A stretch of 64,000 nt of DNA. It comes from Hydrogenophaga flava NBRC 102514 (GTDB lineage: Bacteria; Pseudomonadota; Gammaproteobacteria; Burkholderiales; Burkholderiaceae_C). Each line of letters begins with the position of its first letter. Positions within the stretch are counted from its first letter, which is position 1. Made by a program: the position numbers and the translations under genes. The DNA lies in assembly GCF_001571145.1 (NCBI RefSeq), contig NZ_BCTF01000022.1:37006-101005 (forward strand), given 5' to 3'. The notes under the pieces were generated by a model. The model had not been told where the DNA came from, ran no database searches, and worked only from the letters and a program-made list of their open reading frames with translations. Below, one piece after another: positions 43,793 to 52,900 of this stretch.

Positions 43793-45493
43793 TCAGGCCG
43801 CGACGGCTTCAGGCATTGCGGCCACGGCTCCCTGGGTGTGGCCGGCGGCTCGGGCCAGTGCGGCGCGCACGGCGGCCAGGTCGGCGCGGCGCCAGCGGGC
43901 GGCCACGTGCTGGTCGGGGCGGACCAGATAGGTCGTGCCCGGGCGGGCGTCGTAGCGCTGGGCGCACAGGCCGTCGCGGTCCTGCAGCACGGTAAAGCCG
44001 ACGGCGCTGCCGCCGTGCGGCGTCACCAGCACCGTCTCGACCGGCACCGGCTCGGCGGCCAGCGCCGTGGCCTGGGCGCGCAGCGACGGCTCCAGCTGGC
44101 CCGGATCGTCGACGAAGGCCAGCAGCACGAAGCGGTTGCCCAGCTGGTCGAGCAGCCAGGCGTCCTGCCCGGCCACGCGCACCGGCGCATCGTCCATCGG
44201 CGCACCAGGGACCATGTTGCCCTCGAAGGCATCCACGTCGGCCGTGTTCAGCGCCGAGTGCACCAGGAAGGCGGGCACCGACAGGCGGCCGGAGTTCACC
44301 AGCTTGCGCGCGAAGGGCTGGGTGCGCGCCAGCTCCAGCGCCGCGTTGCGGAACAGCTTGCTGACCGCGCTCTTGGGCGTGATGAAGTCGGTCGAACGGG
44401 TGGAGTTGCGGATGTTCTCGTCGGCCGCGTAGGTGCGGTCGGCGTCGTAGCTGTCGAGCAGGGCCTCGGGCGCCTGGCCCTTGATCACCAGCGCCAGCTT
44501 CCACAGCAGGTCGTCGGTGTCCTGGAAGCCGGAGTTGGCGCCGCGCGCGCCGAAGGGCGAAACCTGGTGCGCCGCGTCGCCCGCGAACAGCAGGCGGCCG
44601 TGGCGGAAGTTCTTCATGCGACGGCACTGGAAGGTGTAGATGCTGGCCCACTCCAGTTCGAACTCGCGCTCGTCGCCCAGCATGGCCTTGACGCGCGGAA
44701 TGATCTTCTCGGGCTTCTTCTCTTTCTCGGGGTCGGCGTCCCAGCCGAGCTGGAAGTCGATGCGCCAGACGTTGTCGCTCTGCTTGTGCAGCAGCACGCT
44801 CTGGTTGGGGTGGAAGGGCGGGTCGAACCAGAACCAGCGCTCGGCCGGGAAGTCGGCCTTCATCACCACGTCGGCGATCAGGAAGCGGTCCTTGAACACA
44901 TGGCCTTCAATGTCCAGGCCCAGCTGGCGCCGCACGTTGGAGCGCGCGCCGTCGGCCACGATCAGCCAGTCGGCATCGATCTCGAAGTTGCCATCCGGGG
45001 TCTCGACGCTGACGCGGGCGCCGTCTTCCAACGGCGTCACGCCCACCACCTTGTACTTCCAGCGCAGGTCGGCGCCCAGTTCGGTGGCGCGGTGCGCCAG
45101 CGCCTCTTCGAGGTGGTACTGCTGCAGGTTGATCATGCCCGGGCGCTTGTGGCCGGCGTCGGGCACGAGGTTGAAGCGGTAGACCTCTTCCTCGCGCAGG
45201 AAGGTGCGGCCGACGTTCCAGCTCACGCCCTTGTCGACGACGGCATCGCCCACGCCCAGCCGGTCGAGGATTTCGAGCGCGCGCTTGGCGTAGCAGACAG
45301 CCCGCGAGCCGAAGGAAACGCTGTCTTCTTCGTCGAACAGCAGCACGTCCAGGCCGTGCAGCCGAGCGTCGATGGCGGCGGCGAGGCCAACCGGGCCGGC
45401 GCCGATGACGATGAGGGGTTTGCGCTGGGGTTCGCCGGCGATGAGGTCGGCGGGGGCGCGGTACGGAAAGGTGGGGTAGGTGTAGGTGCCCAT
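43793..45493 (-). CDS. FAD-dependent aromatic monooxygenase
   Basis: A 566-residue flavoprotein hydroxylase. Motifs: GxGxxG ADP-binding loop (VIGAGPVGLAAAIDARLHG, near 30), DG motif (VADGARSNVRRQLG) and the GD motif (LLFAGDAAHQVSPFGARGAN) contacting FAD. The C-terminal thioredoxin-like domain is typical of the MhpA/PheA class. It hydroxylates an aromatic ring using NAD(P)H and O2; the substrate (phenylpropionate, hydroxybenzoate or related) cannot be told. Upstream is a promoter with two overlapping palindromes at 45579-45608. Confidence 0.88.
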   Translation of the reverse strand: MGTYTYPTFPYRAPADLIAGEPQRKPLIVIGAGPVGLAAAIDARLHGLDVLLFDEEDSVSFGSRAVCYAKRALEILDRLGVGDAVVDKGVSWNVGRTFLREEEVYRFNLVPDAGHKRPGMINLQQYHLEEALAHRATELGADLRWKYKVVGVTPLEDGARVSVETPDGNFEIDADWLIVADGARSNVRRQLGLDIEGHVFKDRFLIADVVMKADFPAERWFWFDPPFHPNQSVLLHKQSDNVWRIDFQLGWDADPEKEKKPEKIIPRVKAMLGDEREFELEWASIYTFQCRRMKNFRHGRLLFAGDAAHQVSPFGARGANSGFQDTDDLLWKLALVIKGQAPEALLDSYDADRTYAADENIRNSTRSTDFITPKSAVSKLFRNAALELARTQPFARKLVNSGRLSVPAFLVHSALNTADVDAFEGNMVPGAPMDDAPVRVAGQDAWLLDQLGNRFVLLAFVDDPGQLEPSLRAQATALAAEPVPVETVLVTPHGGSAVGFTVLQDRDGLCAQRYDARPGTTYLVRPDQHVAARWRRADLAAVRAALARAAGHTQGAVAAMPEAVAA

Positions 45494-45561
45494 CGAGGTC
45501 TGTCTCCTGCGGGGTGTGCACCGGCTTCAGGGTCGGCCGGCCGGGGTTTGGTCCGGGGCGT

Positions 45562-45590
45562 ACTGTAGCTCAGAATTTCGTATTGGTAAA
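45562..45590 (-). promoter_or_regulatory. Promoter of the monooxygenase operon
   Basis: On the minus strand TTTACC (-35), 17 nt, TACAGT (-10). It lies in an A+T-rich stretch that stands out from the GC-rich surroundings. Start expected near 45555, about 60 nt before the ATG. Confidence 0.55.
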
Positions 45591-45608
45591 TACGTTTCTC
45601 TAAACGTA
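45579..45608 (-). promoter_or_regulatory. Paired operators overlapping the monooxygenase -35
   Basis: Two overlapping inverted repeats: CGTATT-GGTA-AATACG (45579-45594) and TACGTTT-CTCT-AAACGTA (45591-45608). They overlap the -35 box, so they fit a repressor or a ligand-driven activator site. No regulator gene lies directly next to it. Confidence 0.6.
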
Positions 45609-45715
45609 ATTTTCATACTGCTAGCCAAATCAGTCTCGCGGCGTTTCTCGGCGACACCTCTCAGGCCCTAAAGCTTTGCTGGCGCGCCCACATTGGTTCG
45701 CCAACATGTGTGCAA

Positions 45716-45817
45716 GCGCCAACGGCGTGGGGTGACCACGCAGCGAAGTAAAGGAGGAGGACCGGCGCAGCCGGTCCGGGGGACATGAGCGGAGTGGTCA
45801 CCCCACGCCGTTGGCGC
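45716..45817. repeat. 102-bp palindromic element with internal hairpin
   Basis: Outer arms of 24 bases (45716-45739 and 45794-45817, GCGCCAACGGCGTGGGGTG...) pair perfectly. The inner part holds a second hairpin, GGACCGGC-GCA-GCCGGTCC (about 45760-45778). It lies in a gene-free stretch between the monooxygenase operon (start 45493) and the Usp gene (stop 45874). It looks like a REP/MITE-type or structured-RNA element; other copies in the genome cannot be checked here. Confidence 0.8.
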
Positions 45818-45873
45818 AGAGAGGGGGAGTCAAAAACGCAACGGCCACCAACCAGACGCCGGAGAAAAAGAGG

Positions 45874-46329
45874 TCACAGGTCTTCTTCAGAAGGCGCCAC
45901 AGGTTCCCGCACCACCGTCACCGGCACCGGCGAGTGGTCCACCAGGTGCTGCGTCACCGACCCCAGCAAGGCCGCCCGCAGCCCCCCGCCCGTGCCCGCC
46001 GTCATGATCACCGCGTGGCAGCCAAAGCGCTCGACGATCTCGATCAGCATGTGCGCCGGATCGCCCGTGGCCACTTCCTTCTCCACCTTCTGCCCGGCCG
46101 CCTCCAGCAGCGCCACCGCCGGTCGCATCAGGTCCAACCCGGCACCCTCGCTCACCTTCTCCAGCACCTCGGGGTCGTGCGCCACCACCATCTCGTACAG
46201 CGTGGCGCTCTCCTGCACGTTCGCCACCACGAAGCGTGCCCGCAACCCCGCGTGCACCAGCCGCACCGCGTGGTGCACCGCCAGCAGCGCGTGGGAAGAA
46301 CCATCGACCGGAATCAGGATGTTCAGCAT
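45874..46329 (-). CDS. Universal stress protein (UspA family)
   Basis: A 151-residue Usp domain protein. MLNILIPVDGSSHALLAVHH start, the ATP-binding GTGGGLRAALLGSVTQHLV motif (G-2x-G-9x-G-S/T type), and VPVTVVREPV near the end. Such proteins bind ATP and respond to stress. The ATG at 46329 gives the conserved N-terminus; longer frames run into low-complexity sequence. Divergent from the 46574 gene, with a palindrome at 46483-46498 between them. Confidence 0.88.
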   Translation of the reverse strand: MLNILIPVDGSSHALLAVHHAVRLVHAGLRARFVVANVQESATLYEMVVAHDPEVLEKVSEGAGLDLMRPAVALLEAAGQKVEKEVATGDPAHMLIEIVERFGCHAVIMTAGTGGGLRAALLGSVTQHLVDHSPVPVTVVREPVAPSEEDL

Positions 46330-46482
46330 GGCGATCACCTCCAGCGAATGGCCCCGCCCCTTGCAGGACCGTCGGGCCATGATGCCATGCGAGTGCCACG
46401 ATGACCATGCCGGACACCGCTGATGCCACAGGGTCACACCGTGTGCGGAAAGTCTCGCAGCGGTGCGGGCTTTGCCGGCCAC

Positions 46483-46498
46483 CTGTCAGTCCTGACAG
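46483..46498. promoter_or_regulatory. Palindrome between Usp gene and 46574 gene
   Basis: CTGTCAG-TC-CTGACAG: perfect 7-bp arms, 2-nt centre, in the divergent gap. It may be an operator; the factor is unknown. Confidence 0.45.
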
Positions 46499-46573
46499 TC
46501 GTCCGCGACAGCAACCGGGGCAAGATCCCTGCAGCAACCGCTCCCGTCCGGTCAGACTGTCTTTCACCACACC

Positions 46574-46921
46574 ATGTGCCCCCAAACCCGCGAGCTGTTT
46601 ACCGAGTCCGCCTACGGCGCCCTGCCCCAGCCGGACCCAAGGCTGGTCGCCGCACAGGCCGCCCAGCCCGCCATCGAACCGCCGACCTTCGTCGAAACCC
46701 TGGGCTTTCCCAAGGGCACGCCTGCGCTGCCCCTCGCCCAGGTGCTCGAAGACATCCGTGCCACCGCCCCCGGCACCCGGGTCAACCGCCTGCTGGCGCC
46801 CGGCACCCTCAGCCGCCTGTTCAGCCAGGAGGCCGCCGAGGCTTCCTACGCGCTCGCCATCCTGTCCATCGTCGAATCCCCCGACTTCGAATCGACGCTG
46901 GCACGCCTGCGCGCGTGCTGA
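46574..46921 (+). CDS. Hypothetical protein, 115 residues
   Basis: No family recognised. It is proline- and alanine-rich with the conserved-looking pattern FVETLGFPKGTPALPLAQVL near the middle and a helical C-terminus (SYALAILSIVESPDFESTLA). There is no clear ribosome site (ACCACACC precedes the ATG), so the gene call is moderate. It is divergent to the Usp gene and 64 nt before the MarR gene. Confidence 0.5.
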   Translation: MCPQTRELFTESAYGALPQPDPRLVAAQAAQPAIEPPTFVETLGFPKGTPALPLAQVLEDIRATAPGTRVNRLLAPGTLSRLFSQEAAEASYALAILSIVESPDFESTLARLRAC

Positions 46922-46985
46922 GTTTCTGCACCTTGCCGCAGGTGCGCGCTTAAGATCTTGGCTCCCCACAGCCGCCGAGGCCCAC

Positions 46986-47447
46986 GTGAACACGGACCCT
47001 TCGACCCACCTGACGCTGCAGGCCGAACCCGGCCACCTGATCCGCCGCGCGCACCAGCTCGCGGTGTCGACCTTTCACGACACCCACGGCCGGCAGGTCA
47101 CGCCGGTGCAGTACGCGGTGCTGCGCGCGCTCAAGGCCGAGCCCGGCATCGACCAGGTGACACTCGCCGACCGGGTGGCGCTGGACACCTCCACCACCGC
47201 TGACATCGCCACCCGGCTCGATGCCAAGGGCTGGATCGTGCGCGAGCTGCTGCCGCGGCGCCAGCGCGCCTTGCGCCTGACCGCCGACGGCGAGTCGGTG
47301 CTGGCCGACATGCTGCCGCGCGTGCACCCGATGTACTCGCGCCTGCTGGAACCGCTGGAACCCCAGGAACGCGACGAGTTCCTGCGCCTGCTGCGCAAGT
47401 TCGTGCAGCTCAACGAACAGCCAGCCCTCCCACCCGATCAGGGTTAA
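46986..47447 (+). CDS. MarR-family transcriptional regulator
   Basis: A 153-residue winged-helix regulator starting with GTG at 46986 (no ATG in the right place). The winged HTH is clear: VTPVQYAVLRALKAEPGIDQ, LADRVALDTSTTADIATRLD (recognition helix) and the wing RRQRALRLTADGESVLADM. MarR proteins often repress catabolic operons and respond to aromatic ligands. It lies just upstream of vanA, whose promoter has a palindrome at 47499-47518, so it is a good candidate for van control. Confidence 0.88.
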   Translation: MNTDPSTHLTLQAEPGHLIRRAHQLAVSTFHDTHGRQVTPVQYAVLRALKAEPGIDQVTLADRVALDTSTTADIATRLDAKGWIVRELLPRRQRALRLTADGESVLADMLPRVHPMYSRLLEPLEPQERDEFLRLLRKFVQLNEQPALPPDQG

Positions 47448-47472
47448 CCCGAAGCTGCGGGGGCTTTTTTTC
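47446..47472 (+). terminator. Probable terminator after marR
   Basis: The stop codon is followed by CCCG-AAGCTG-CGGG and then GGGCTTTTTTT. The stem is short but the T tract is good. Transcription of vanAB then starts anew at 47488-47493. Confidence 0.5.
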
Positions 47473-47487
47473 CTCGCGCGCTGTTCG

Positions 47488-47518
47488 TACAATGGCTTTC
47501 ATTCAGCACACTGAATGA
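47488..47518 (+). promoter_or_regulatory. vanA promoter with palindromic operator
   Basis: A TACAAT -10 box (47488-47493) is followed by TCATTCAG-CACA-CTGAATGA (47499-47518), a perfect 8-bp inverted repeat over the expected start site. Binding there would block transcription. The MarR gene upstream is the likely regulator. Confidence 0.65.
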
Positions 47519-47544
47519 CTATTCCACCCACGAAGGAGACCCGC

Positions 47545-48582
47545 ATGTTCCCTACCAACACCTGGTACGTGGCCTGCACGGCCGACGAGATCGACGAAAA
47601 GCCCCTGGGCCGCACCATCTGCAACCAGGCCATCGTGTTCTACCGGGCCCACGAGGGCAAGGTGGCAGCGGTGGAGGACTTCTGCCCGCACCGCGGTGCA
47701 CCGCTGTCCCTGGGTTACGTGTGCGAAGGCAAGCTGGTCTGCGGCTACCACGGGCTGGAGATGGGTTGCGACGGCAAGACGATCGCCATGCCTGGCCAGC
47801 GCGTCGGCGGCTTCCCGGCCATCCGCAGCTTCCCGGTGGAGGAGCGCTACGGCTTTGTCTGGGTCTGGCCGGGCGAGAAGGACAAGGCCGACCCGGCGCT
47901 GATCCCGCACATGGAGTGGCACGACAACCCCGAGTGGGCCTACGGCGGCGGGCTCTACCACGTCAAGGCCGACTACCGGCTGATGATCGACAACCTGATG
48001 GACCTGACGCACGAAACCTACGTGCACGCCACCAGCATCGGCCAGCCGGAGATCGACGAAACGCCCTGCAAGACCACGGTCAACGGCGACGAGGTGGTCA
48101 CCAGCCGCTTCATGAGCGACATTCCCGCGCCGCCGTTCTGGAAGGCCGCACTGCGCGCCAAGGGCCTGGCCGACGACGTGCCGGTGGACCGCTGGCAGAT
48201 CTGCCGCTTCACACCGCCCAGCCACGTGATCATCGAGGTGGGTGTGGCCCACGCTGGCCACGGTGGCTACGACGCGCCGGCCGAACACAAGGTGTACAGC
48301 AAGGTGATCGACTTCATCACACCCGAGACCAACACCTCGATGCACTACTTCTGGGGCATGGCGCGCAAGTTCAACCCGGGCGACAAGGCGCTGACCGCGC
48401 AGATCCGCGAGGGCCAGGGCAAGATCTTCTCGGAAGACCTGGACATGCTGGAACGCCAGCAGCGCAACCTCAGCGCCTTCCCGGACCGCGCCCTGCTCAA
48501 GCTCAACATCGACACCGGCGGCGTGCAGTCGCGCAAGGTGATCGAGCGCGTGATCGCGGCTGAACAAGGGGCCGCCACATGA
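47545..48582 (+). CDS. vanA: Vanillate O-demethylase oxygenase subunit (VanA-like)
   Basis: A 345-residue Rieske oxygenase. The Rieske [2Fe-2S] ligands are C47 and H49 (FCPHRG) and C66 and H69 (LVCGYHG); the mononuclear iron ligands D153, H156 and H161 lie in DLTHETYVH. Together with the reductase it demethylates vanillate to protocatechuate with release of formaldehyde. Family and gene pairing are clear; related O-demethylase substrates such as veratrate or isovanillate cannot be excluded. GAAGGAG precedes ATG 47545; an earlier ATG at 47515 adds ten residues not shared with the family. Confidence 0.9.
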   Translation: MFPTNTWYVACTADEIDEKPLGRTICNQAIVFYRAHEGKVAAVEDFCPHRGAPLSLGYVCEGKLVCGYHGLEMGCDGKTIAMPGQRVGGFPAIRSFPVEERYGFVWVWPGEKDKADPALIPHMEWHDNPEWAYGGGLYHVKADYRLMIDNLMDLTHETYVHATSIGQPEIDETPCKTTVNGDEVVTSRFMSDIPAPPFWKAALRAKGLADDVPVDRWQICRFTPPSHVIIEVGVAHAGHGGYDAPAEHKVYSKVIDFITPETNTSMHYFWGMARKFNPGDKALTAQIREGQGKIFSEDLDMLERQQRNLSAFPDRALLKLNIDTGGVQSRKVIERVIAAEQGAAT

Positions 48583-49541
48583 CTGCCCTGATCCGTATGC
48601 GCGTGGCCGCCCGCCAGGACGAGGCGCTGGACATCTGCAGCCTCGACCTGGTGGCCGTCGACGGCAGTGCCCTGCCCGCCTTCAGCGCCGGTGCCCACAT
48701 CGATGTGCACCTGCCCGGCGGCCTGGTGCGCCAGTACTCGCTGTGCAACGCGCCCGGCGAAACCCACCGCTACCGCATCGCCGTGCTGCGCGATGCCGCC
48801 TCGCGCGGCGGTTCGGCCACGGTGCACGACCAGCTGCAGGTGGGCACGGTGCTGGACATCGGCACGCCGCGCAACCTGTTCGAACTTGCCCCATCGGCAC
48901 CCCACCACCTGCTGCTGGCCGGCGGCATCGGCATCACGCCGCTGCTGGCCATGGCCGAGCAGCTGGCCGCGCAGGGGGCCGCGTTCACGCTGCACCACGC
49001 CACGCGTTCGCGCGAGCGCACGCCCTTCGTGGCGCAACTGGCCGCGGCGCCGTTTGCGGCGCAGGTGCACCACCACTTCGACGACGGTGCAGCAAACCAG
49101 AAGCTGGACCTGGCCGCCACGCTGCGCAGCGCGCCCGCAGGCAGTCACCTCTACGTCTGCGGCCCCACCGGCTTCATGGAGGCGGTGCTGGCCGAAGGTC
49201 GCGCCCAGGGCTGGGACGAGGCCCGCCTGCACCGCGAGTACTTCGCGGCCGCGCCCATGGGCACGGCGGGCGACGGCGGCTTCGAGCTGGAGCTGGCGAG
49301 CAGCGGCCGCGTGATCCCGGTGGCGGCCGACCAGACCGCACTCGCCGCGCTGCTGGCGGCGGGCCTGGACATTCCGATGTCCTGCGAGCAGGGCGTCTGC
49401 GGCACCTGCCTGACAGGTGTGAAAAGCGGCGTGCCGGACCACCGCGACCAGTACCTCACGCCCGAGGAGCGCGCCGCGAACAACCAGTTCCTGCCCTGCT
49501 GCTCGCGCGCCAGCAGCGCGCGCCTGGTGCTGGACCTCTGA
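48579..49541 (+). CDS. vanB: Vanillate O-demethylase reductase (VanB-like)
   Basis: A 320-residue ferredoxin reductase with an FNR-type flavin/NAD domain ([26 protein letters not shown]) and a C-terminal plant-type ferredoxin domain whose cluster cysteines appear in [11 protein letters not shown] and FLPCCSRA. It passes electrons from NADH to VanA. Overlaps vanA by four bases and ends directly next to the stop of the convergent response regulator (no spacer). Confidence 0.9.
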   Translation: MTALIRMRVAARQDEALDICSLDLVAVDGSALPAFSAGAHIDVHLPGGLVRQYSLCNAPGETHRYRIAVLRDAASRGGSATVHDQLQVGTVLDIGTPRNLFELAPSAPHHLLLAGGIGITPLLAMAEQLAAQGAAFTLHHATRSRERTPFVAQLAAAPFAAQVHHHFDDGAANQKLDLAATLRSAPAGSHLYVCGPTGFMEAVLAEGRAQGWDEARLHREYFAAAPMGTAGDGGFELELASSGRVIPVAADQTALAALLAAGLDIPMSCEQGVCGTCLTGVKSGVPDHRDQYLTPEERAANNQFLPCCSRASSARLVLDL

Positions 49542-49979
49542 TCAGACCCGGCCGGGCCGCTCGTTGAGCACGCACCAGTAGAGCTCGATCTGCTCGGCCA
49601 CTTCCATGAACTTGCTGAAGCTCACCGGCTTCTCGATGTAGGAGTTCACGCCCAGGTCGTAGGCGGCGGTGAGGTCGCGGTCTTCGCGTGAGGAGGTGAG
49701 GATTACCACCGGGATGCGGCGGAAGCGCTCGTGCGCCTTGAGCTGGCGCAGCACCTCCAGGCCGTTGACCTTGGGCAGGTTGATGTCCAGCAGGATCACC
49801 GCCGGCAGCTGCTCGCCCGCGTCCCAGCGCGCCATGAAGGCCAGCGCCTCCTCGCCATCGCGCGCCACCTGCACATGGTTGGTGAGCCGCTTCTTCGTGA
49901 ATGCCCGGAGCGTCAGGTCCAGGTCCATGGGGTTGTCCTCGACCAGGAGAATCGGGGGCGGCTGCAGGGCTGTGTTCAT
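49542..49979 (-). CDS. Single-domain response regulator (Rcp1-like)
   Basis: A 145-residue receiver domain only, with the acidic pair in LLVEDNPMDLDL, phospho-acceptor D in VILLDINLPKVNG, VILTSSREDRD and YIEKPVSFSKF. It has the insertion-rich form of response regulators paired with phytochrome-like kinases (Rcp1 type). The ATG overlaps the kinase stop by four bases (ATGA), so the pair is co-translated. It has no output domain, so it must act through protein contacts or phosphate transfer. Confidence 0.88.
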   Translation of the reverse strand: MNTALQPPPILLVEDNPMDLDLTLRAFTKKRLTNHVQVARDGEEALAFMARWDAGEQLPAVILLDINLPKVNGLEVLRQLKAHERFRRIPVVILTSSREDRDLTAAYDLGVNSYIEKPVSFSKFMEVAEQIELYWCVLNERPGRV

Positions 49980-52900
49980 TGCGGGAACTCCAGATAGAAG
50001 GTGGCGCCGGCGCCCAGGGCACTCTCGGCCCACACGCGTCCGCCCATGCGCTGCACGGCCTTGGCCACCAGCGCCAGACCGACGCCGGTGCCCGGAAACT
50101 CTTCCGCCCGGTGCAGGCGCTGGAAGATGCCGAACATGCGATCGTGGTATTTCATGTCAAAACCCACCCCGTTGTCACGCACCCAGAGGACACGGCGTCC
50201 ATTTTCCACGCGGCTGCCGATCTCGACCACGGGCGGACTGCTGTCCCGGCTGAACTTCAGCGCATTGCCGACCAGGTTGCGCAGCACCACCGAAATGCCC
50301 TCGCGGTCCAGCGCCAGGGTGAAGTCGTCCAGCCCGTTCCGCAGCTGCGCTCCCTCGCGCTCGATGTCGTCGTGGAAACTCTCCAGGATCGACTCGACCA
50401 GCGGCCGGATCGCCACCGGCCCGGCCGCCATGTCGCGCCGCTCCATGCGCGAGTATTCCAGCAGGTCGGCGATCAGCGCGCCCATCTGCTGCACCCCGTG
50501 GCGGATGCGGCGCACGAAATGCTGCCCCTCTTCGTCGAGCTTGTCGCCGTACTCCTCCACCAGCAGCTGGCTGTAGCCGTCGATGCCGCGCAGCGGCGCC
50601 TTGAGGTCGTGCGACACGGTGTAGGAAAACGCCTCCAGCTCCTGGTTGGCCTGGCTCAGCTGCGCGGTGCGCTCGGCCACCCGCTGCTCCAGCGCCTGGT
50701 TGATGTGCCGCAGCCGTTCCTCGGCGTGCACCGACTCGGTGATGTCCAGCAAGGTGCCGATGTAGCGCGGTTGCAGCCCTTCGGCGCTCCGGTCGATGCG
50801 GCGCGCGGTCCGGCGCATCCAGCGAACGGGGCCGTGGGCGGGGTTGGTGCGGAACACGAAATCCTCGGGCGGGCCACCCGCACGGATGCTCTGCATGTCG
50901 TCCATCACCAAGGGACGGTCCTCGGGATGGATGCGGTCCAGGTATTGGGCATCCGTCGGCGGCCGGTCCGCCGGTTCCAGCCCCAGGTTGCGGAACAGCT
51001 GGGCGGAGACATTGAGCCGCTGCGTTTCGGCGTCGCCTGCCCAGCTGCCCAGCAGCGACACCGTCTCCGCCTGCTCCAGCATGTCCTTGAGATCGGTCAC
51101 CACCTGCGAGGCCAACACCCGATCGGTGACATCCATGGTGGTGCCGAAGAGCCGCAGGGGGAGCCCCTGCCCGTCGCACGACAGGCGCGCCCGCGTTTCC
51201 AGGTACCGGATACCCGCCGGCGTCACCACCCGGTGCTCAATCACCCGTGTGTCGCCGTCCTTGCCGCCGAGGTGCTCCTGCACGGTCCGCTGCATGCGCG
51301 GGCGGTCGTCCGGGTGCATGTTGGCCAGGAAGTTCTCCTGCGAGGCCTGGTCCTTGTCAGGGTCGCACCCCAGCAGCGGAAACAGGGCCCGCGACCAGGT
51401 CACCTGGCGCGACGGCAGGTCGATGCGCCAGTTGCCCATGCGCGCGAGTTCCTGCGCCTCGGCCAGCACCCGTCCCTGTTCGCGCAGCGCGGCCTCGGCC
51501 GCCTTGCGCTCGGAGATGTCGCGCAGGATGGTCGACAGGTACATCAGCTGACCATCGGGCCCGTGGTGCGAGAGGATCATCTGCGACATCGGGATCTCGC
51601 GGCTGTCCGCGCCATTCACCGCCGTCTCGCCCAGCCAGCGGCCCTGTGCAATCGCCGCCGGAATGCCCTCTTCCTTGATCAGCCTTGCGGCCCACTGGGG
51701 ATGCACGTGGGCAATCGCATCGGCCAGCGGCGCGTCCTGGGGCAGCCCGAGCACCTCGTAGCCGGCCCGGTTGAAATAGAACACCTGCCCCTGCGGATTG
51801 GCCATGCTCACGATGTCCGGGGTCGCCTCCAGCACCGAGACCAGGCGGTCCCGGTCGCGCTGCGCCTGGACCAAGTCGGTCTCGTCGACCACCATACCGA
51901 CGCAGCGCACGAACTGCCCGTCCTCGCGCTCGAACTCGGCCCGCACATGCAGGTGGCGCACACCGCGCACCTGGTTCAGGACGCGGCAGCGCAGGTCGCA
52001 GGGCTCACCGGTGCTGGCGCCGCGCAGGACGGCCTCACGCACCAGTGCCTGGTCTTCCGGCACCACAAGGGCATCGGCTTCCTCCAGCGTCATTTCCGGG
52101 CGTGCGGGGTCGGTGCCATAGATCACCAGCGCCTGCGGCGACGCCACAAAGGTACGCCTGCGCAGGTCGATGGTCCAACTGCCCATGTTGCCGATGCGCT
52201 GAGCCTTGAGCATCTGGTCCTGCATCTGCTGCAGCGCCTGCTCGTAGCGCTGACGTTCGGTGATGTCCTGCACCGTCGTGAACACTTGCTGGATCTGACC
52301 ACCCGCTTTGCGCTGGGCCCGCACGTCGATCTCCACGTAGATCGGGTTCCCTTTCTTGCCCAAGTACCGTTTTGCAACACGGTACCCGTCCCGCCGATTC
52401 GCCATGAGTTCTTCGAACAGGCCTGCATTTCGCTGGATATCCTCCGGCATGGTCAGTTCCGCCCAGCTCTTGCCGAGCAACTCTTCGCGCGAATACCCCA
52501 GCATGTCACAGAGCCGGTCGTTGACCTGCAGCCATCGCTTGTCGGTCGGCGAGGAAATCGCCATGCCCAGGAAGGGCAGCTCGTAGAACAGGCGCAGCAA
52601 CTCGCCCTGCTCCCGCTGGGCCTGCTGGGCTTCCTTCTGGGCACTGATGTCCAGCAGGATGCCGCTGATCCGCACCACTTGGCCGAGTGTGTTGCGCTCG
52701 TAGCGGGTGTGGTCGTGCACCCAGGCGGTGGAGCCGTCGGCCCGGAGGATCCGGTATTCCTGGTGGTACTCGTCCGGCCCGTGCTCCAGGAAGCGGTCCA
52801 CCTCGGCCCCGACCCACCCGGCATCGTCCGGGTGCAGCAGCGAGACAAACGGCACGCCGCCCGCCACCAGCGCCTGCGGGTCGTAGCCCCACTGGCGGAC

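Larger units (their letters stand above)
45494..45873. other. Gene-free intergenic region
   Basis: 380 bases between two divergently placed regulatory ends. They hold the monooxygenase promoter and operators (45562-45608), an A+T-rich stretch, and the 102-bp palindrome. No credible coding frame. Confidence 0.6.
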
